From positions 434,001 to 498,000 of the forward strand of contig NZ_JAGGMM010000003.1 in the NCBI RefSeq assembly GCF_017875315.1: a stretch of 64,000 nt of DNA. Direction: 5' to 3'. A program made the translations under genes and the position numbers. Position 1 is the first letter of the stretch; each line of letters opens with the position of its first letter. Shown here piece by piece: positions 39,176 through 48,201 of the stretch. Source of the stretch: Methanomicrobium sp. W14. Its GTDB lineage: Archaea > Halobacteriota > Methanomicrobia > Methanomicrobiales > Methanomicrobiaceae. A model generated the notes under the pieces. It was not told the origin of the DNA, made no database searches, and was given only the letters and a program-made list of their open reading frames with translations.

Positions 39176-39808
39176 TCATCTGCTTTTTGCATTCACGTAG
39201 ACGTCTTCGTCGTAGACTATCGTCCCTGTCGGGACATATATCAACATAACGGAAACAACGTCGCCTGACTGAAGATTCTTCCAGTCATCACCAAGAACCG
39301 CCTGCATCATGTCACCGGAAAAACCGCTTTCATATGAAAAATCATTGTATTCTTCAGCAGGGTACGCCTCCATTCTTGAGCCGGCCATCAGTGCGTAATC
39401 CCCAAAGTCACAAATCTCCCCGCTGTCATTCTCAACAGGGGCCACTCCCTTATTTTCGGTATTTCCGACTGTATAATCAAAATTCTCCACACCTGCAGAA
39501 ACCGTAGTGTCACTTGACACCAGTTCTCCGGTTTTATTGTATGTCTTCCACGAAGTCTTAAGCTTCAGGTTTTTTGTCTGCAGGGGAGTGCACGAGATTA
39601 CGTCTATAAAAAACCTGCTGTCATCACCGCCTGTGTTTGTAATAGTCGTATGCGCAGTAATCCGGAGGTCCCCGCCGCTGTTAGTTTCGCTTCCGGCAAT
39701 CCCCCCGGCATATCCGCTGAGGACGGCCGCAAGAATAATTACAAGCGTAAGCATGAGCATTGTCCCTACAACCGGCGATACGGCATCTGTTCTTTTATCA
39801 GACAGCAT
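39176..39808 (-). CDS. Type IV pilin-like protein (type B)
   Basis: 210 aa. Class III signal and helix DAVSPVVGTMLMLTLVII, then a beta-rich domain. Its plan follows the type B pilins at 55234 and 56758: KLKTSW, a variable middle with DFGDYALMAG, AVLGDDWKNLQSGDVVSVML and the ending YVPTGTIVYDEDV. AAGGTAAT precedes the ATG. Stand-alone, converging on the ChlID gene. Confidence 0.9.
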   Translation of the reverse strand: MLSDKRTDAVSPVVGTMLMLTLVIILAAVLSGYAGGIAGSETNSGGDLRITAHTTITNTGGDDSRFFIDVISCTPLQTKNLKLKTSWKTYNKTGELVSSDTTVSAGVENFDYTVGNTENKGVAPVENDSGEICDFGDYALMAGSRMEAYPAEEYNDFSYESGFSGDMMQAVLGDDWKNLQSGDVVSVMLIYVPTGTIVYDEDVYVNAKSR

Positions 39809-40057
39809 AATATTACCTTATCCTTCAAATGTCCATATAAGTAACGTTTTTCAGGCAGTACAAAAAATTATCCGGGCTCCCGTTTAAAAACCAAAAGTCC
39901 TTCTGAATCGTCCCGCCGAAAAACAAACCAGCCAATTACTATTTATTTTTATTTTTGTAATATTTAATATGAACTCTGAACCAAAAGGACAGTGTAAAAA
40001 AAAGATTAATAAAGGATTATACCAGTTTTAAACGCCTTTTTTGGAAAAATCCGCATT

Positions 40058-41140
40058 TTACATCATACCGCAGACTTCATACGGGTTGTTCAGCGGATTT
40101 TGAAACTTTTTGAGCATATCCGAATCCACGTCAAACTCCTTCATGACAGTCACGTACTTCTCCGGGTTGTCAAGGTTTTCCACCATGTCAACAGTCTGGT
40201 ATATCTTCTGCCCCCATGAAGGCCCTGTCCACTCCGAAGAGTCGAAGTTGAACCCTACGGCAATGCCTTTTCCTGTCTTCTCTGTGTTGTTCCACAGGAC
40301 AAATATCCCGGCAGGACGTGTTCCGTAACTTTCAGTAAGGACTGCCTGGGAATCAGACGTAAAGTTAACAGATGTGCAGACACCTCCCTTTCCGGGCGTC
40401 ATATCCCATAAAGTCACGTAGACGTCCTCCTTGCACCACGTAGGGGAAGACACTACGACATATGAAGTGCCGTCGGTGAGAGGAAGCCTGTCCTGCACGA
40501 ACTCAGATATAATGTACCCGCTCGAAACACCGGGGCAGAAATGGTTGTGAAGAGACGCCGCATACATAAGGTCGTAAGGTGCCCCGTGCGCCCAGGCGTT
40601 TGCTATTGAAAGAATCGAAAATGCCTCTCCCCCGAGGGCTTTTTCAGTTTCATTGCCCTGGTTTGTGTCTGCAAGCATCAGGTTTATGTCACCGGTTACA
40701 GATGCAATCTTTGAAAACGCAGCGGTTGTCGCAACCTTGGCGGCATCGCTTTCGCTCATGTTGTAAAACGCGGTGTCAGGCTCAAGGTAGACACCTTTTC
40801 CTGTGCCCTTGTCATAGAAATAGAACCACAAGGGTTTCCATTCGGCACGGTTTATCTGGAAAAGATTGCCGTTTCCGTTCTGAAGACCACTCACCTTCGT
40901 AATTCCGGAAACCGCACCTTCAGTAGTCCGGCCGTCTATTACTACGCGTCCCGCATCAGTCAATGCCACAACATCCGGGTCATTGTAGGAAAATCCAAGC
41001 TTTTCCATTGCAATTAAAGCCGCACGCTGTCCAAGATCATTAAATCTGTCAGAACCGGACGATGATGCACCCATCACCGGAGCAAAGAGAAGGCACACCA
41101 GAAGTATGCCTGCCGCCAATTTCAGGTAATTAATTTTCAT
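40058..41140 (-). CDS. Secreted FmdE-domain protein
   Basis: 360 aa with a signal peptide (hydrophobic 7-24, MGASSS). The FmdE-like core lies in the second half: LHNHFCPGVSSGYI (H198, H200, C203 region), TWCKEDVYV and LWDMTPGKGG. The HxHxxCPG motif with a later cysteine is the metal-site pattern of FmdE proteins. The N-terminal ~180 aa (DAGRVVIDGRTT...) is shared only with the paralogue at 50852. Exported location rules out a role in cytoplasmic formylmethanofuran dehydrogenase and suggests capture of a metal or metallated cofactor outside the cell. Confidence 0.82.
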   Translation of the reverse strand: MKINYLKLAAGILLVCLLFAPVMGASSSGSDRFNDLGQRAALIAMEKLGFSYNDPDVVALTDAGRVVIDGRTTEGAVSGITKVSGLQNGNGNLFQINRAEWKPLWFYFYDKGTGKGVYLEPDTAFYNMSESDAAKVATTAAFSKIASVTGDINLMLADTNQGNETEKALGGEAFSILSIANAWAHGAPYDLMYAASLHNHFCPGVSSGYIISEFVQDRLPLTDGTSYVVVSSPTWCKEDVYVTLWDMTPGKGGVCTSVNFTSDSQAVLTESYGTRPAGIFVLWNNTEKTGKGIAVGFNFDSSEWTGPSWGQKIYQTVDMVENLDNPEKYVTVMKEFDVDSDMLKKFQNPLNNPYEVCGMM

Positions 41141-41155
41141 TTTATCTCCAAAACC

Positions 41156-41170
41156 CCGGATATATTCCGG
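41156..41170. promoter_or_regulatory. CCGGA-N5-TCCGG dyad upstream of the secreted FmdE gene
   Basis: CCGGA-TATAT-TCCGG, 16-30 nt before the ATG at 41140, and the same arms again at 41222-41240 (CCGGA, 9 nt, TCCGG). Together they look like paired operator half-sites or small hairpins in the leader. A TATA-like AATTATAC (minus strand) lies just upstream at about 41171-41178. Confidence 0.4.
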
Positions 41171-41330
41171 GTATAATTTTTTTCAAACCAGAATAACACC
41201 GGTCAACAGAATTCCTGTCACCCGGATTTTTGATTTCCGGATTTCCACAATTTCAGATTATACTGTTTCCTGGTATGGAAAAAGTAGAGAAATCACAGAA
41301 TCCACAATCATTTTCTTAAGAAGTATAAAC

Positions 41331-41353
41331 ATAAAAGTATTACTAAATGAATC
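41331..41353 (-). repeat. Repeated upstream element, copy 1
   Basis: ATAAAAGTATTACTAAATGA plus ATC on the plus strand, matching the core of the element at 46569, 50640 and 52215. It lies 190 bp upstream of the secreted FmdE gene. The second block (TTATTAC, 14 nt away in two of the other copies and TTATTAT in the third) is not clear here. The surrounding 364-bp gap (41141-41504) contains no gene. Confidence 0.6.
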
Positions 41354-41504
41354 TATAATTCCCAACAATCATATTCTGCATAAAACAGAAATCTTTACAA
41401 AAAGCATCAAAATTAAACGGGTTTTAAAAAACAGGGTTTTAATGCAAAAATTGTTTTATTTTGGCTCAGACTGAAAAAAAAGTCATATTGACAGGTCTTT
41501 CTTG

Positions 41505-42296
41505 TTACCGTCCGGCCTTTACCGGAATCCTTTCAAGCGGGACTATATACAAAAAGTCGTCCGAACGCTTTACGTTTGCCTTTACCCCGTATACTTTTTC
41601 AATATTTTCAGAATTTATGACGCTTTCGGGGTCGCCTGCCGCAACAATCCTGCCCCTCTTCATCATGACAACGACGTCCGAATATTTTGCAGCCATATTC
41701 AGGTCATGTATAGCGATAATCGCCGTAAGCCTCTTCTTTTTGACAAGAGAGCGGATGACTTCCATTACGTCTATCTGGTGCCACAGGTCAAGATTGCTCG
41801 TGGGTTCGTCCAGGAGAATAAGACCTGTGTTCTGGACGAGTGCACGGGCGATAAGGACCTTCTGCTGCTGGCCTCCGGAAAGTTCCGTAAAAGACGACAT
41901 TGCAAGGTTTTCAATTCCAAGAAGCCTTAAAACACTCCATACCTCATCTTCGTCAGACACATCCTCACGCCACCCGAGATAGGGCCTTCTCCCCATAAGG
42001 ACTACGTCAAAAACACTGTTCGGAAAAGACCTTATCGAGTTCTGGGGGACGTAAGCTATGGTCTTTGCAATGTCCATCCTCCCCATTTTAAGAAGGTCCT
42101 GGCGGTCGACAAGCACCTTTCCCGCCTGCGGTTCAAGAATCCTGTCGATGCATTTGAGAAACGTCGATTTTCCCGAGCCGTTGGGACCAAGAAGGCTTAC
42201 GACCCTTCCGTCGGTCACGTTAAGAGAAATTCCGTTGAGAATATCTTCGCTGTCATAACTGAAGTGAAGGTTTTTGACAGAGAGTTTTATTATCAT
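41505..42296 (-). CDS. BtuD/FecE-type ABC importer ATPase
   Basis: 263 aa with Walker A GPNGSGKST, YVPQNSIRS, signature LSGGQQQKV, Walker B LILLDEPTSNLD and switch AIHDLN. It overlaps the permease stop by ATGA. This is the second importer of this type in the window. No binding protein adjoins it directly, but two lipoprotein binding proteins lie a few kb upstream on the same strand. Confidence 0.94.
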   Translation of the reverse strand: MIIKLSVKNLHFSYDSEDILNGISLNVTDGRVVSLLGPNGSGKSTFLKCIDRILEPQAGKVLVDRQDLLKMGRMDIAKTIAYVPQNSIRSFPNSVFDVVLMGRRPYLGWREDVSDEDEVWSVLRLLGIENLAMSSFTELSGGQQQKVLIARALVQNTGLILLDEPTSNLDLWHQIDVMEVIRSLVKKKRLTAIIAIHDLNMAAKYSDVVVMMKRGRIVAAGDPESVINSENIEKVYGVKANVKRSDDFLYIVPLERIPVKAGR

Positions 42297-43423
42297 GTCC
42301 AGTACTCCTTTTTTCTTCCGCGGAGGATTAGATACAGGAAGAACGGAACTCCGATTATCGACATCGTAACACCTGTCGGAATTATTATCGGCGATAACAG
42401 GTGCACAGAGACTGCATCCGCTATGAGAAGTATCAGCGCCCCCAGACCTCCTGCAGCGGGGATCATGTACCTGTGGTCAGAGCCAAGGATCATACGCCCC
42501 ATGTGAGGCGCTACAAGGCCTATAAATCCCAGGACCCCGATAAACGCCACAATAACCGCGACATAAAGGCTTGAGACCACCATGATGTAAATGCGTGTAA
42601 AACCTGCATCAACACCCATACTTTTTGCACTTTCGTCTCCTGCCGTCATAAGGTTCAGGTCCCAGGCTTTCATGTACAGGAGAGGCAGGCAAATTATGGT
42701 TACGCCGGCAAGAATACCTATACTGTTCCAGTTTAAGTCGGACAGTCCTCCCATTCCCCACATGTTCATGACCTCCTGCTGCTCTTCGCTTGCTACAAAG
42801 CTGAAAAGCTGGTTCAATGCCTGAAATAAATAATTTACTGCAATTCCTGCGAGGACAAGCATCTCGGAAGTAGCCCCCTTAAGTCCCGAAAGGCAGATTA
42901 TGACCGCAGAACACACGAGTGCACATACAAAAGCGTTACCTATGAGAAAATAAGGCCCGCCAAGAAACGTTATCCCAAATACGGCTGCAACCGACACCCC
43001 GAACTGTGCACCTGAGGATATTCCGAGTGTAAACGGACTTGCAAGAGGGTTTTTGAGAACGGCCTGCATTACGCAGCCGCATATGCCGAGACCGAGACCT
43101 ACAATAATGTCACCTGCAACCCGCGGAAGGCGTATTTCCCAGACAGTATTTTCCATGGCTTTTGTGACCTCACAAAAGCCCGGCACAACCCTGTCTATTA
43201 TTATGGAATAGACTTCAGTCACCGTTATCGGCATCGGGCCTATCGTTATGATAAAACCCGAGGCAATGACTATAATCAGCACCACAGCGAGAAGAAAGAG
43301 AAGCTTCTTCCATACCGACAACGAGTGTTCTTTTTCTACTTCACTTACCTTTCCGGTCCTGGTCCGTCCTGTAGCAGGAACCTTTCTCGGGACAGGACTA
43401 CGCCTCATCCTGTATTCCCTCAC
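42293..43423 (-). CDS. FecCD/BtuC-type ABC importer permease
   Basis: 376 aa. A long basic N-terminal stretch (about 35 aa) is followed by ten or so membrane helices with IRLPRVAGDIIVGLGLGICG, QAVLKNPLASPFTLGISSG and GVLGFIGLVAPHMGRMI. The first codon is GTG, overlapping the slipin stop as GTGA; ATG at 43408 is an alternative start. The coupling with a slipin gene is unusual for this family. Confidence 0.92.
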   Translation of the reverse strand: MREYRMRRSPVPRKVPATGRTRTGKVSEVEKEHSLSVWKKLLFLLAVVLIIVIASGFIITIGPMPITVTEVYSIIIDRVVPGFCEVTKAMENTVWEIRLPRVAGDIIVGLGLGICGCVMQAVLKNPLASPFTLGISSGAQFGVSVAAVFGITFLGGPYFLIGNAFVCALVCSAVIICLSGLKGATSEMLVLAGIAVNYLFQALNQLFSFVASEEQQEVMNMWGMGGLSDLNWNSIGILAGVTIICLPLLYMKAWDLNLMTAGDESAKSMGVDAGFTRIYIMVVSSLYVAVIVAFIGVLGFIGLVAPHMGRMILGSDHRYMIPAAGGLGALILLIADAVSVHLLSPIIIPTGVTMSIIGVPFFLYLILRGRKKEYWT

Positions 43424-44187
43424 CGCTCCATCGCCTTTGTGCAGCCGACAGTGGTTGCAATGCTATCTGCATTCCCGACACCGGAAGTGACTACAATAAG
43501 GTTTCTCTCCTTTGCTATCTCGGTCAGTGTCTGGAACTCGCGAAGCTTCATTGCAGAAGGTGTTTTGTCATAGAGACCTGCTGCCTCGCACATACGCTCA
43601 GACGCCTGATATTCACCTTCAGCAAGGATTATGCGTGCTCTTTTCTCTCTTTCTGCCTCAGCCTGACGTGCGATTGCACGCAGCATATTTTCAGGAACAG
43701 ATACGTCGCGGATTGTTACGATATCCACTTTAATTCCCCAGGGGCTTGTCACGTTCTCGATTTCGGTGTGTATCTCACGGTTTAAAGAGTCCCTGTCAGA
43801 AAGAATCGTATCAAGTTCGTTCTGGCCGAGGATGTCACGAAGCGTCGTCTGGGCAATGAGTGCCGTTGCAGCCTCGTAGTCCTCAACCTCCACTATCGCC
43901 TGGCACGCATCTGTTACATGGTAATAGATTATGGCGTCGACGTCGACACTTATGTTGTCCTTTGTTATTATCGTCTGCTTCGGAACGTCAAGCTGCCTTA
44001 CTCGGAGGTCTACCCTTACAATCCTGTCGGTCGGAAAAAAGACAGGGAATATTCCGGGGCCTCTCTGGCCGACAAGCTTTCCTAACCTGAATATTACGGC
44101 ACGCTCATACTGGCGTGTCACCTTTACGGACAGGAACACTACGACAATTATCACCAGAATCAGCAGTACAGCCTCAAAAATATCCAC
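43420..44187 (-). CDS. Slipin (stomatin/prohibitin-like, SPFH domain)
   Basis: 255 aa. One N-terminal membrane helix (5-20), then the SPFH/band 7 domain: YERAVIFRLGKLVGQRGPG, DRIVRVDLRVRQLDVPKQ, SVDVDAIIYYHV, and a coiled-coil-prone region KRARIILAEGEYQASERM. GTG start at 44187 preceded by GGAGGTGTC. Slipins scaffold membrane complexes and are usually paired with an NfeD protease-like gene; none is present. Here it overlaps the permease gene instead (GTGA), which implies a role linked to that importer. Confidence 0.92.
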   Translation of the reverse strand: MDIFEAVLLILVIIVVVFLSVKVTRQYERAVIFRLGKLVGQRGPGIFPVFFPTDRIVRVDLRVRQLDVPKQTIITKDNISVDVDAIIYYHVTDACQAIVEVEDYEAATALIAQTTLRDILGQNELDTILSDRDSLNREIHTEIENVTSPWGIKVDIVTIRDVSVPENMLRAIARQAEAEREKRARIILAEGEYQASERMCEAAGLYDKTPSAMKLREFQTLTEIAKERNLIVVTSGVGNADSIATTVGCTKAMER

Positions 44188-44481
44188 TTAAAGACACCTC
44201 CACCCTGCGGATATTACACTGGCAAAAATAGTATTATACAATAATTTAAAGTTCATTCATATTATGTAAAATATTAATAATTTTAACACTTTTGATTTGC
44301 TATTTTGTATAACAAGGCTACAGACAGGTATCCGGCCAAAACAGATTTAACCGTTTTTCAGGATCTAATCAATTAAAAAAACATAGATTACAGATTTTTA
44401 GAAAAGGTGTAAAAGAAAAAAAGAGAAACAATAAAAAATGATAATATCACACAATTTCTTCGCGAAAATGCATTTAACAGA

Positions 44482-45369
44482 CTAAATGACTCTCCACACC
44501 ATCATCCCGTGGCACCCGCGTGAAGGTGCTTTGTACATCCCGTTAACGGAGACTTCCCTGTAATATGAAAAGATTTTTTCTTTTGCACTCTCGTCAGGCT
44601 CATGGTCCCGCGAAAGGTGCATTATAGCAGCTTCAGCCGCTTTTTCAAAAGGCATCTCAACGTTTCTTCCGAAACCGTCTATTTTTACTACGGGCTCAAT
44701 ACCCGAGAAGTAGAGGTGCATCAGGGGAAAAAACATGTTGTACGCATGATGAATTTTGGCAGTCCTGTCGTTTTCCCGAATCCCCCCAAATACGGTCATG
44801 CAGATTTTCCTGAAGTCCTCATCGTCAGCAAAACTGAGAAAGCTTGAGTAATAGCACATGTTTTTTGAGCATGCAATCATCTTTTCAAAGCTTTTGGTGT
44901 CATTTACAGAGGCCGTCCTTGACGCTATCACAAGGTCAAAATTCCTTCTGAATCCCAGTTTGTCGATATCGGCCGTCCACCACGAGCATTCCGTCGTATC
45001 TACAGACAGACCCTCTTTCTCTGCGGTCTCTTTTATCTTTTCAAGAGAAGTAGCGGAGATATCAAGTGCAGTTACAGCTGCACCCTCCCTTGCAAGCGGC
45101 AGTGAAAGAGCGCCCATTCCGCAGCCTATATCAAGTACTGACGAGCCTTTGATGCAGAAACCGTTTTCCTTCAGAAACTGTACCGTTTCTTCGGCACTTT
45201 TCTTCAGAATTTTATCGTCACCGTGACTTTTTTCGGAATTTTTGGAACGCTTATCCCATATTTTGTTCCACATCACGGCTGTTTTGGTCTCGTCATCGTC
45301 ATCATGAACCTCTGTGGTGGTCTCCTCCCACAGCCTGCTCCAGCTGTCCAGGTTGTCCTCCTGCGTCAT
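44482..45369 (-). CDS. SAM-dependent methyltransferase, CYYS family, member 1
   Basis: 295 aa. Motif I VLDIGCGMGALSLPLA, acidic ALDISATSLEK, SWWTADIDKLGFRRNFDLVI, then the family signature ACSKNMCYYSSF, FPLMHLYFSGIEP and C-terminal HGMMVWRV. Core SAM-binding residues are intact. It overlaps the next upstream methyltransferase by ATGA, so two paralogues are translated in tandem. The N-terminal CW motif of the other members is replaced by WSRLWEE. Substrate unknown. Confidence 0.9.
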   Translation of the reverse strand: MTQEDNLDSWSRLWEETTTEVHDDDDETKTAVMWNKIWDKRSKNSEKSHGDDKILKKSAEETVQFLKENGFCIKGSSVLDIGCGMGALSLPLAREGAAVTALDISATSLEKIKETAEKEGLSVDTTECSWWTADIDKLGFRRNFDLVIASRTASVNDTKSFEKMIACSKNMCYYSSFLSFADDEDFRKICMTVFGGIRENDRTAKIHHAYNMFFPLMHLYFSGIEPVVKIDGFGRNVEMPFEKAAEAAIMHLSRDHEPDESAKEKIFSYYREVSVNGMYKAPSRGCHGMMVWRVI

Positions 45370-46262
45370 GCCTTCCTCCCGTTCACGTTCCAGACCATCA
45401 TCCCGGTATATGTAACCGATTTCGGGCCGTAAAGACCGTCTTCGGACGCGTTTCTGAAGTAGTTTCTTATTATGTCCTTTTCAGCGTCTCCAAGCTTTTC
45501 GTCGCGGTCCATCATTTCTATCGTCATATCGGCCGCTTCGGTCCAGCTGCGCTTCATCATATGCCTGGATGAAAGAATCCTCACATCCGGCCTGAAGCCG
45601 GCAAGGTAAAGGTACATAAACGGATAAATCAGACCGTTTCCGTGGCCGTGAGGGACGCCGTGCTTGTCTTTCGCCTCAAACCCTTTTTCTTCGAGAAGCT
45701 TTCCTATCTCCTCGCGTGCAGGGTCTTTTCCCGTACTGACGAAATTGCTGTAGTAGCAGAGTCCGTCTGAGCAGTCAATCATCTTTTCAAAACTTTCGAT
45801 GCCGTTTATCCCCGGGGTCATTGACGCGATAACAAGGTCGAAACTCTTCCGAAAGCCCAGTTCGTCTATATCGGCAGTCCACCAGGAAAGCTCCCTTGCA
45901 TCTATAGAGAGCTTCTCATCCTCAGCGGTTTTTTTAAGCCTGTCAAGCATCCCGGACGCTATATCAACGGCCGTAACACTGGCCCCCTTCTTTGCCAGCG
46001 GTATGGACAGAGTTCCCGGACCGCATCCTATATCAAGGACTTTTGCACCTTTTGGGTTAAATCCTGCGTTTTCAAGAAGCCTGAAAATTTCTTCCGTCCT
46101 TTTGTTCCCGGAGTCGTCTTTGTCTCCTCTTCCCTTCCCGAAAGTTGCAGAGCGTTTGTTCCACATCTCGGCAGTGCGGTTTTCATCAAACAGACCATGC
46201 ATCTGTTTTGAATTCTTTTTCCAGCATTCAGTCCAGTTATCAAGATTTTCATTGTTGCACAT
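45366..46262 (-). CDS. SAM-dependent methyltransferase, CYYS family, member 2
   Basis: 298 aa. N-terminus NLDNWTECWKKN, motif I VLDIGCGPGTLSIPLA, SWWTADIDELGFRKSFDLVI, DCSDGLCYYSNF, YPFMYLYLAGFRPD and C-terminal TGMMVWNV. GAGGAG precedes the ATG. First gene of a two-methyltransferase unit whose leader carries copy 2 of the repeated upstream element. Confidence 0.9.
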   Translation of the reverse strand: MCNNENLDNWTECWKKNSKQMHGLFDENRTAEMWNKRSATFGKGRGDKDDSGNKRTEEIFRLLENAGFNPKGAKVLDIGCGPGTLSIPLAKKGASVTAVDIASGMLDRLKKTAEDEKLSIDARELSWWTADIDELGFRKSFDLVIASMTPGINGIESFEKMIDCSDGLCYYSNFVSTGKDPAREEIGKLLEEKGFEAKDKHGVPHGHGNGLIYPFMYLYLAGFRPDVRILSSRHMMKRSWTEAADMTIEMMDRDEKLGDAEKDIIRNYFRNASEDGLYGPKSVTYTGMMVWNVNGRKA

Positions 46263-46838
46263 TCGGATTCTCCTCTAAAATTATGAGCCGGAATATACGG
46301 ATTCCCTTTTTTAGGACCTGCATTTTCAGGCCTTATGCACTTTGTTTATTATGAATACCAAAAAATTCAGGCCAAAAACCTCTTTTCTGATTTTTACGGG
46401 AATATCTGATATAACCCTTTAAATCTGACTTTCAGAACGCCCATGGCAAAATCGCCATAACTTAGAGATACAGGAATTCACGCTACCTGCCGTAGGGTTT
46501 TTTTGCAGGAGACAAGAGGTCTATCGTAATATCCGACGCCGTACAGGAGGTACATTATTACGTTGGCCATTAAAAGTATTACTAAATGAATCTTCAGGTT
46601 TTTTTAGTTATATAATCAGCCAGGCGGACATTTTTTGCATATCCCAAAATTTGTGTAAAAAGATAACCGAAAAAAAGACTTTTCTGTAAATGGTAAAAGG
46701 TTAATTAATTACATTCGGTTAATTGCTAAGGCTCACCTTTGTGCTGGCTTTTCAAAACACCTTTAAAAAGACATTTAGATAATATTTTTTAGAGATTAAA
46801 TATTAACAATTAAACAAAATGTTTGCCGGTTTTTTGCT
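46263..46838. other. 576-bp divergent intergenic region with a long leader
   Basis: No gene seen. It holds copy 2 of the upstream element (46555-46592). On the minus strand, a small hairpin TATGGC-GATTTT-GCCATG (46442-46458) lies between the element and the methyltransferase start, and GGCCTGAAAATGCAGG (about 46317-46332) can fold back on itself. The right part should hold the promoter of the rightward thioredoxin-CcdA gene. Confidence 0.5.
46555..46592 (-). repeat. Repeated upstream element, copy 2
   Basis: Plus strand: TTATTAC at 46555-46561, then 7 nt, then ATTAAAAGTATTACTAAATG plus AATC (46569-46592), followed by TTCA. About 293 bp upstream of the methyltransferase pair. The two blocks keep the same 14-nt offset as in copies 3 and 4. 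Confidence 0.7.
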
Positions 46839-48038
46839 GTGACCACCAGAAATATGATATCCAAAGTTCTTCTTGCAGTATTCGTTTTATCCGCTGCCGT
46901 GTTCCAGGTGTACGCCGGCGACAGCCTGAAAGGGCAGGACTGCCTTAAAAATGATGACAACTTCACGTTTTCAAACACATCTGTGTACTTCTTCTACGGC
47001 AGCCACTGCAGTGCATGCCATAGGACAATGCCGGTTATAAAAGAGGCCGCAGAGAAATACCCGGATTTAACCGTTTATTACTATGACGTTGAGCTGTCTG
47101 ACGAGAACCTTACGATTTTCTATGACTTCGCCGATAAATACGGTCTTTCGTACCCGGGCTATCCGATAATTTATACAGGCGACACAGTAGCGCTTGAAGG
47201 CTATAGCGAAATAAATTCGAACATCACCGAAGTCTTTGAAGGACTGAAAGAGGGACTGATACCTGACCTTTCATATGAGAAGAGATGGAAAAAAGAGCCT
47301 GAAGACAATTCCACGGGATACGCTTTACCGGATGAAAAAAACGGAGAAAACGGCCATTACCTTGACGCAGGCCTTGTATGCCTTGCAGGTCTTCTCGACG
47401 GAATCAACCCCTGTGCATTTGCGGTTCTGATATTCCTCCTTATTTCCCTGAACAAGGCCGGTTCAAAGAAGTTTGTGATTTTAACGGGCTTTTCATACAT
47501 TGCCGGAGTCTACATCATATATATTCTTGCAGGACTTGGAATAATGAGTGCAGTTTCGGTGTCGGGATTTGCAGGTCCTTTTTCGGTAGCTGCGGGGCTG
47601 ATTGCGGTGGTTGCGGGAATTATCAGTTTATACGAGGGCATATCCGAAAAAGCGGCGGTTTCTTTAAGGGTTCCTGAATTTACAAAGGGAATAATTGCGG
47701 AAAGGGCTAAAAAGGCGACTGTTCCCGGAGCTTTTGTTCTCGGGATTCTTGCGGGAGGCTTTGAGCTTCCGTGCACCGGAGGGATATATCTTGCGGTCCT
47801 TGGCCTTTTGTCTTCCTCCGTTGCTTTTGGAAGGGGATTTTTGTACCTTGTACTCTATAACCTGATGTTTGTCCTTCCGCTTGCGGCAATTGTCCTTCTT
47901 GTATCATTCGGGACGACTTCCCTTGCCGCAGATCTGTTCAGGAAGAAAAACAGGAGAGTTTTAAGGTTCATTATGGGTGCAGTGCTTCTTTTAATCGGCT
48001 TTTTTGCGTTTTTTGAGGGACTGACTCCCTACATGTGA
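46839..48038 (+). CDS. Thioredoxin-like domain fused to a CcdA-type membrane domain
   Basis: 399 aa. Signal peptide/anchor, then an extracytoplasmic thioredoxin-fold domain (about 45-145) with active-site SHCSACH (C57-x-x-C60), then a six-helix CcdA/DsbD-beta domain with the paired cysteines in GINPCAF (C192) and ELPCTGG (C312). Such proteins carry electrons from cytoplasmic thioredoxin across the membrane to reduce extracytoplasmic disulfides. Here the CcdA and thioredoxin parts are in one chain. Start is GTG 46839 or ATG 46854. In this neighbourhood it could keep secreted Cys-containing metal-binding proteins reduced (inference). Confidence 0.87.
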   Translation: MTTRNMISKVLLAVFVLSAAVFQVYAGDSLKGQDCLKNDDNFTFSNTSVYFFYGSHCSACHRTMPVIKEAAEKYPDLTVYYYDVELSDENLTIFYDFADKYGLSYPGYPIIYTGDTVALEGYSEINSNITEVFEGLKEGLIPDLSYEKRWKKEPEDNSTGYALPDEKNGENGHYLDAGLVCLAGLLDGINPCAFAVLIFLLISLNKAGSKKFVILTGFSYIAGVYIIYILAGLGIMSAVSVSGFAGPFSVAAGLIAVVAGIISLYEGISEKAAVSLRVPEFTKGIIAERAKKATVPGAFVLGILAGGFELPCTGGIYLAVLGLLSSSVAFGRGFLYLVLYNLMFVLPLAAIVLLVSFGTTSLAADLFRKKNRRVLRFIMGAVLLLIGFFAFFEGLTPYM

Positions 48039-48201
48039 ATTTTTCGGCCTGCTCTTTTTGCATAAACCTTCTAAATTCCAAACGCCTGAAGAAATCCCGC
48101 CTTCTCAGGAAGAAAAACAGTATAAAAAATATTATTTGAACTGTCCCTATGAACTTCAGAAAGGCCGTTTTTTAGTTTTTACCGGACCAAAGATCAAAAA
48201 T

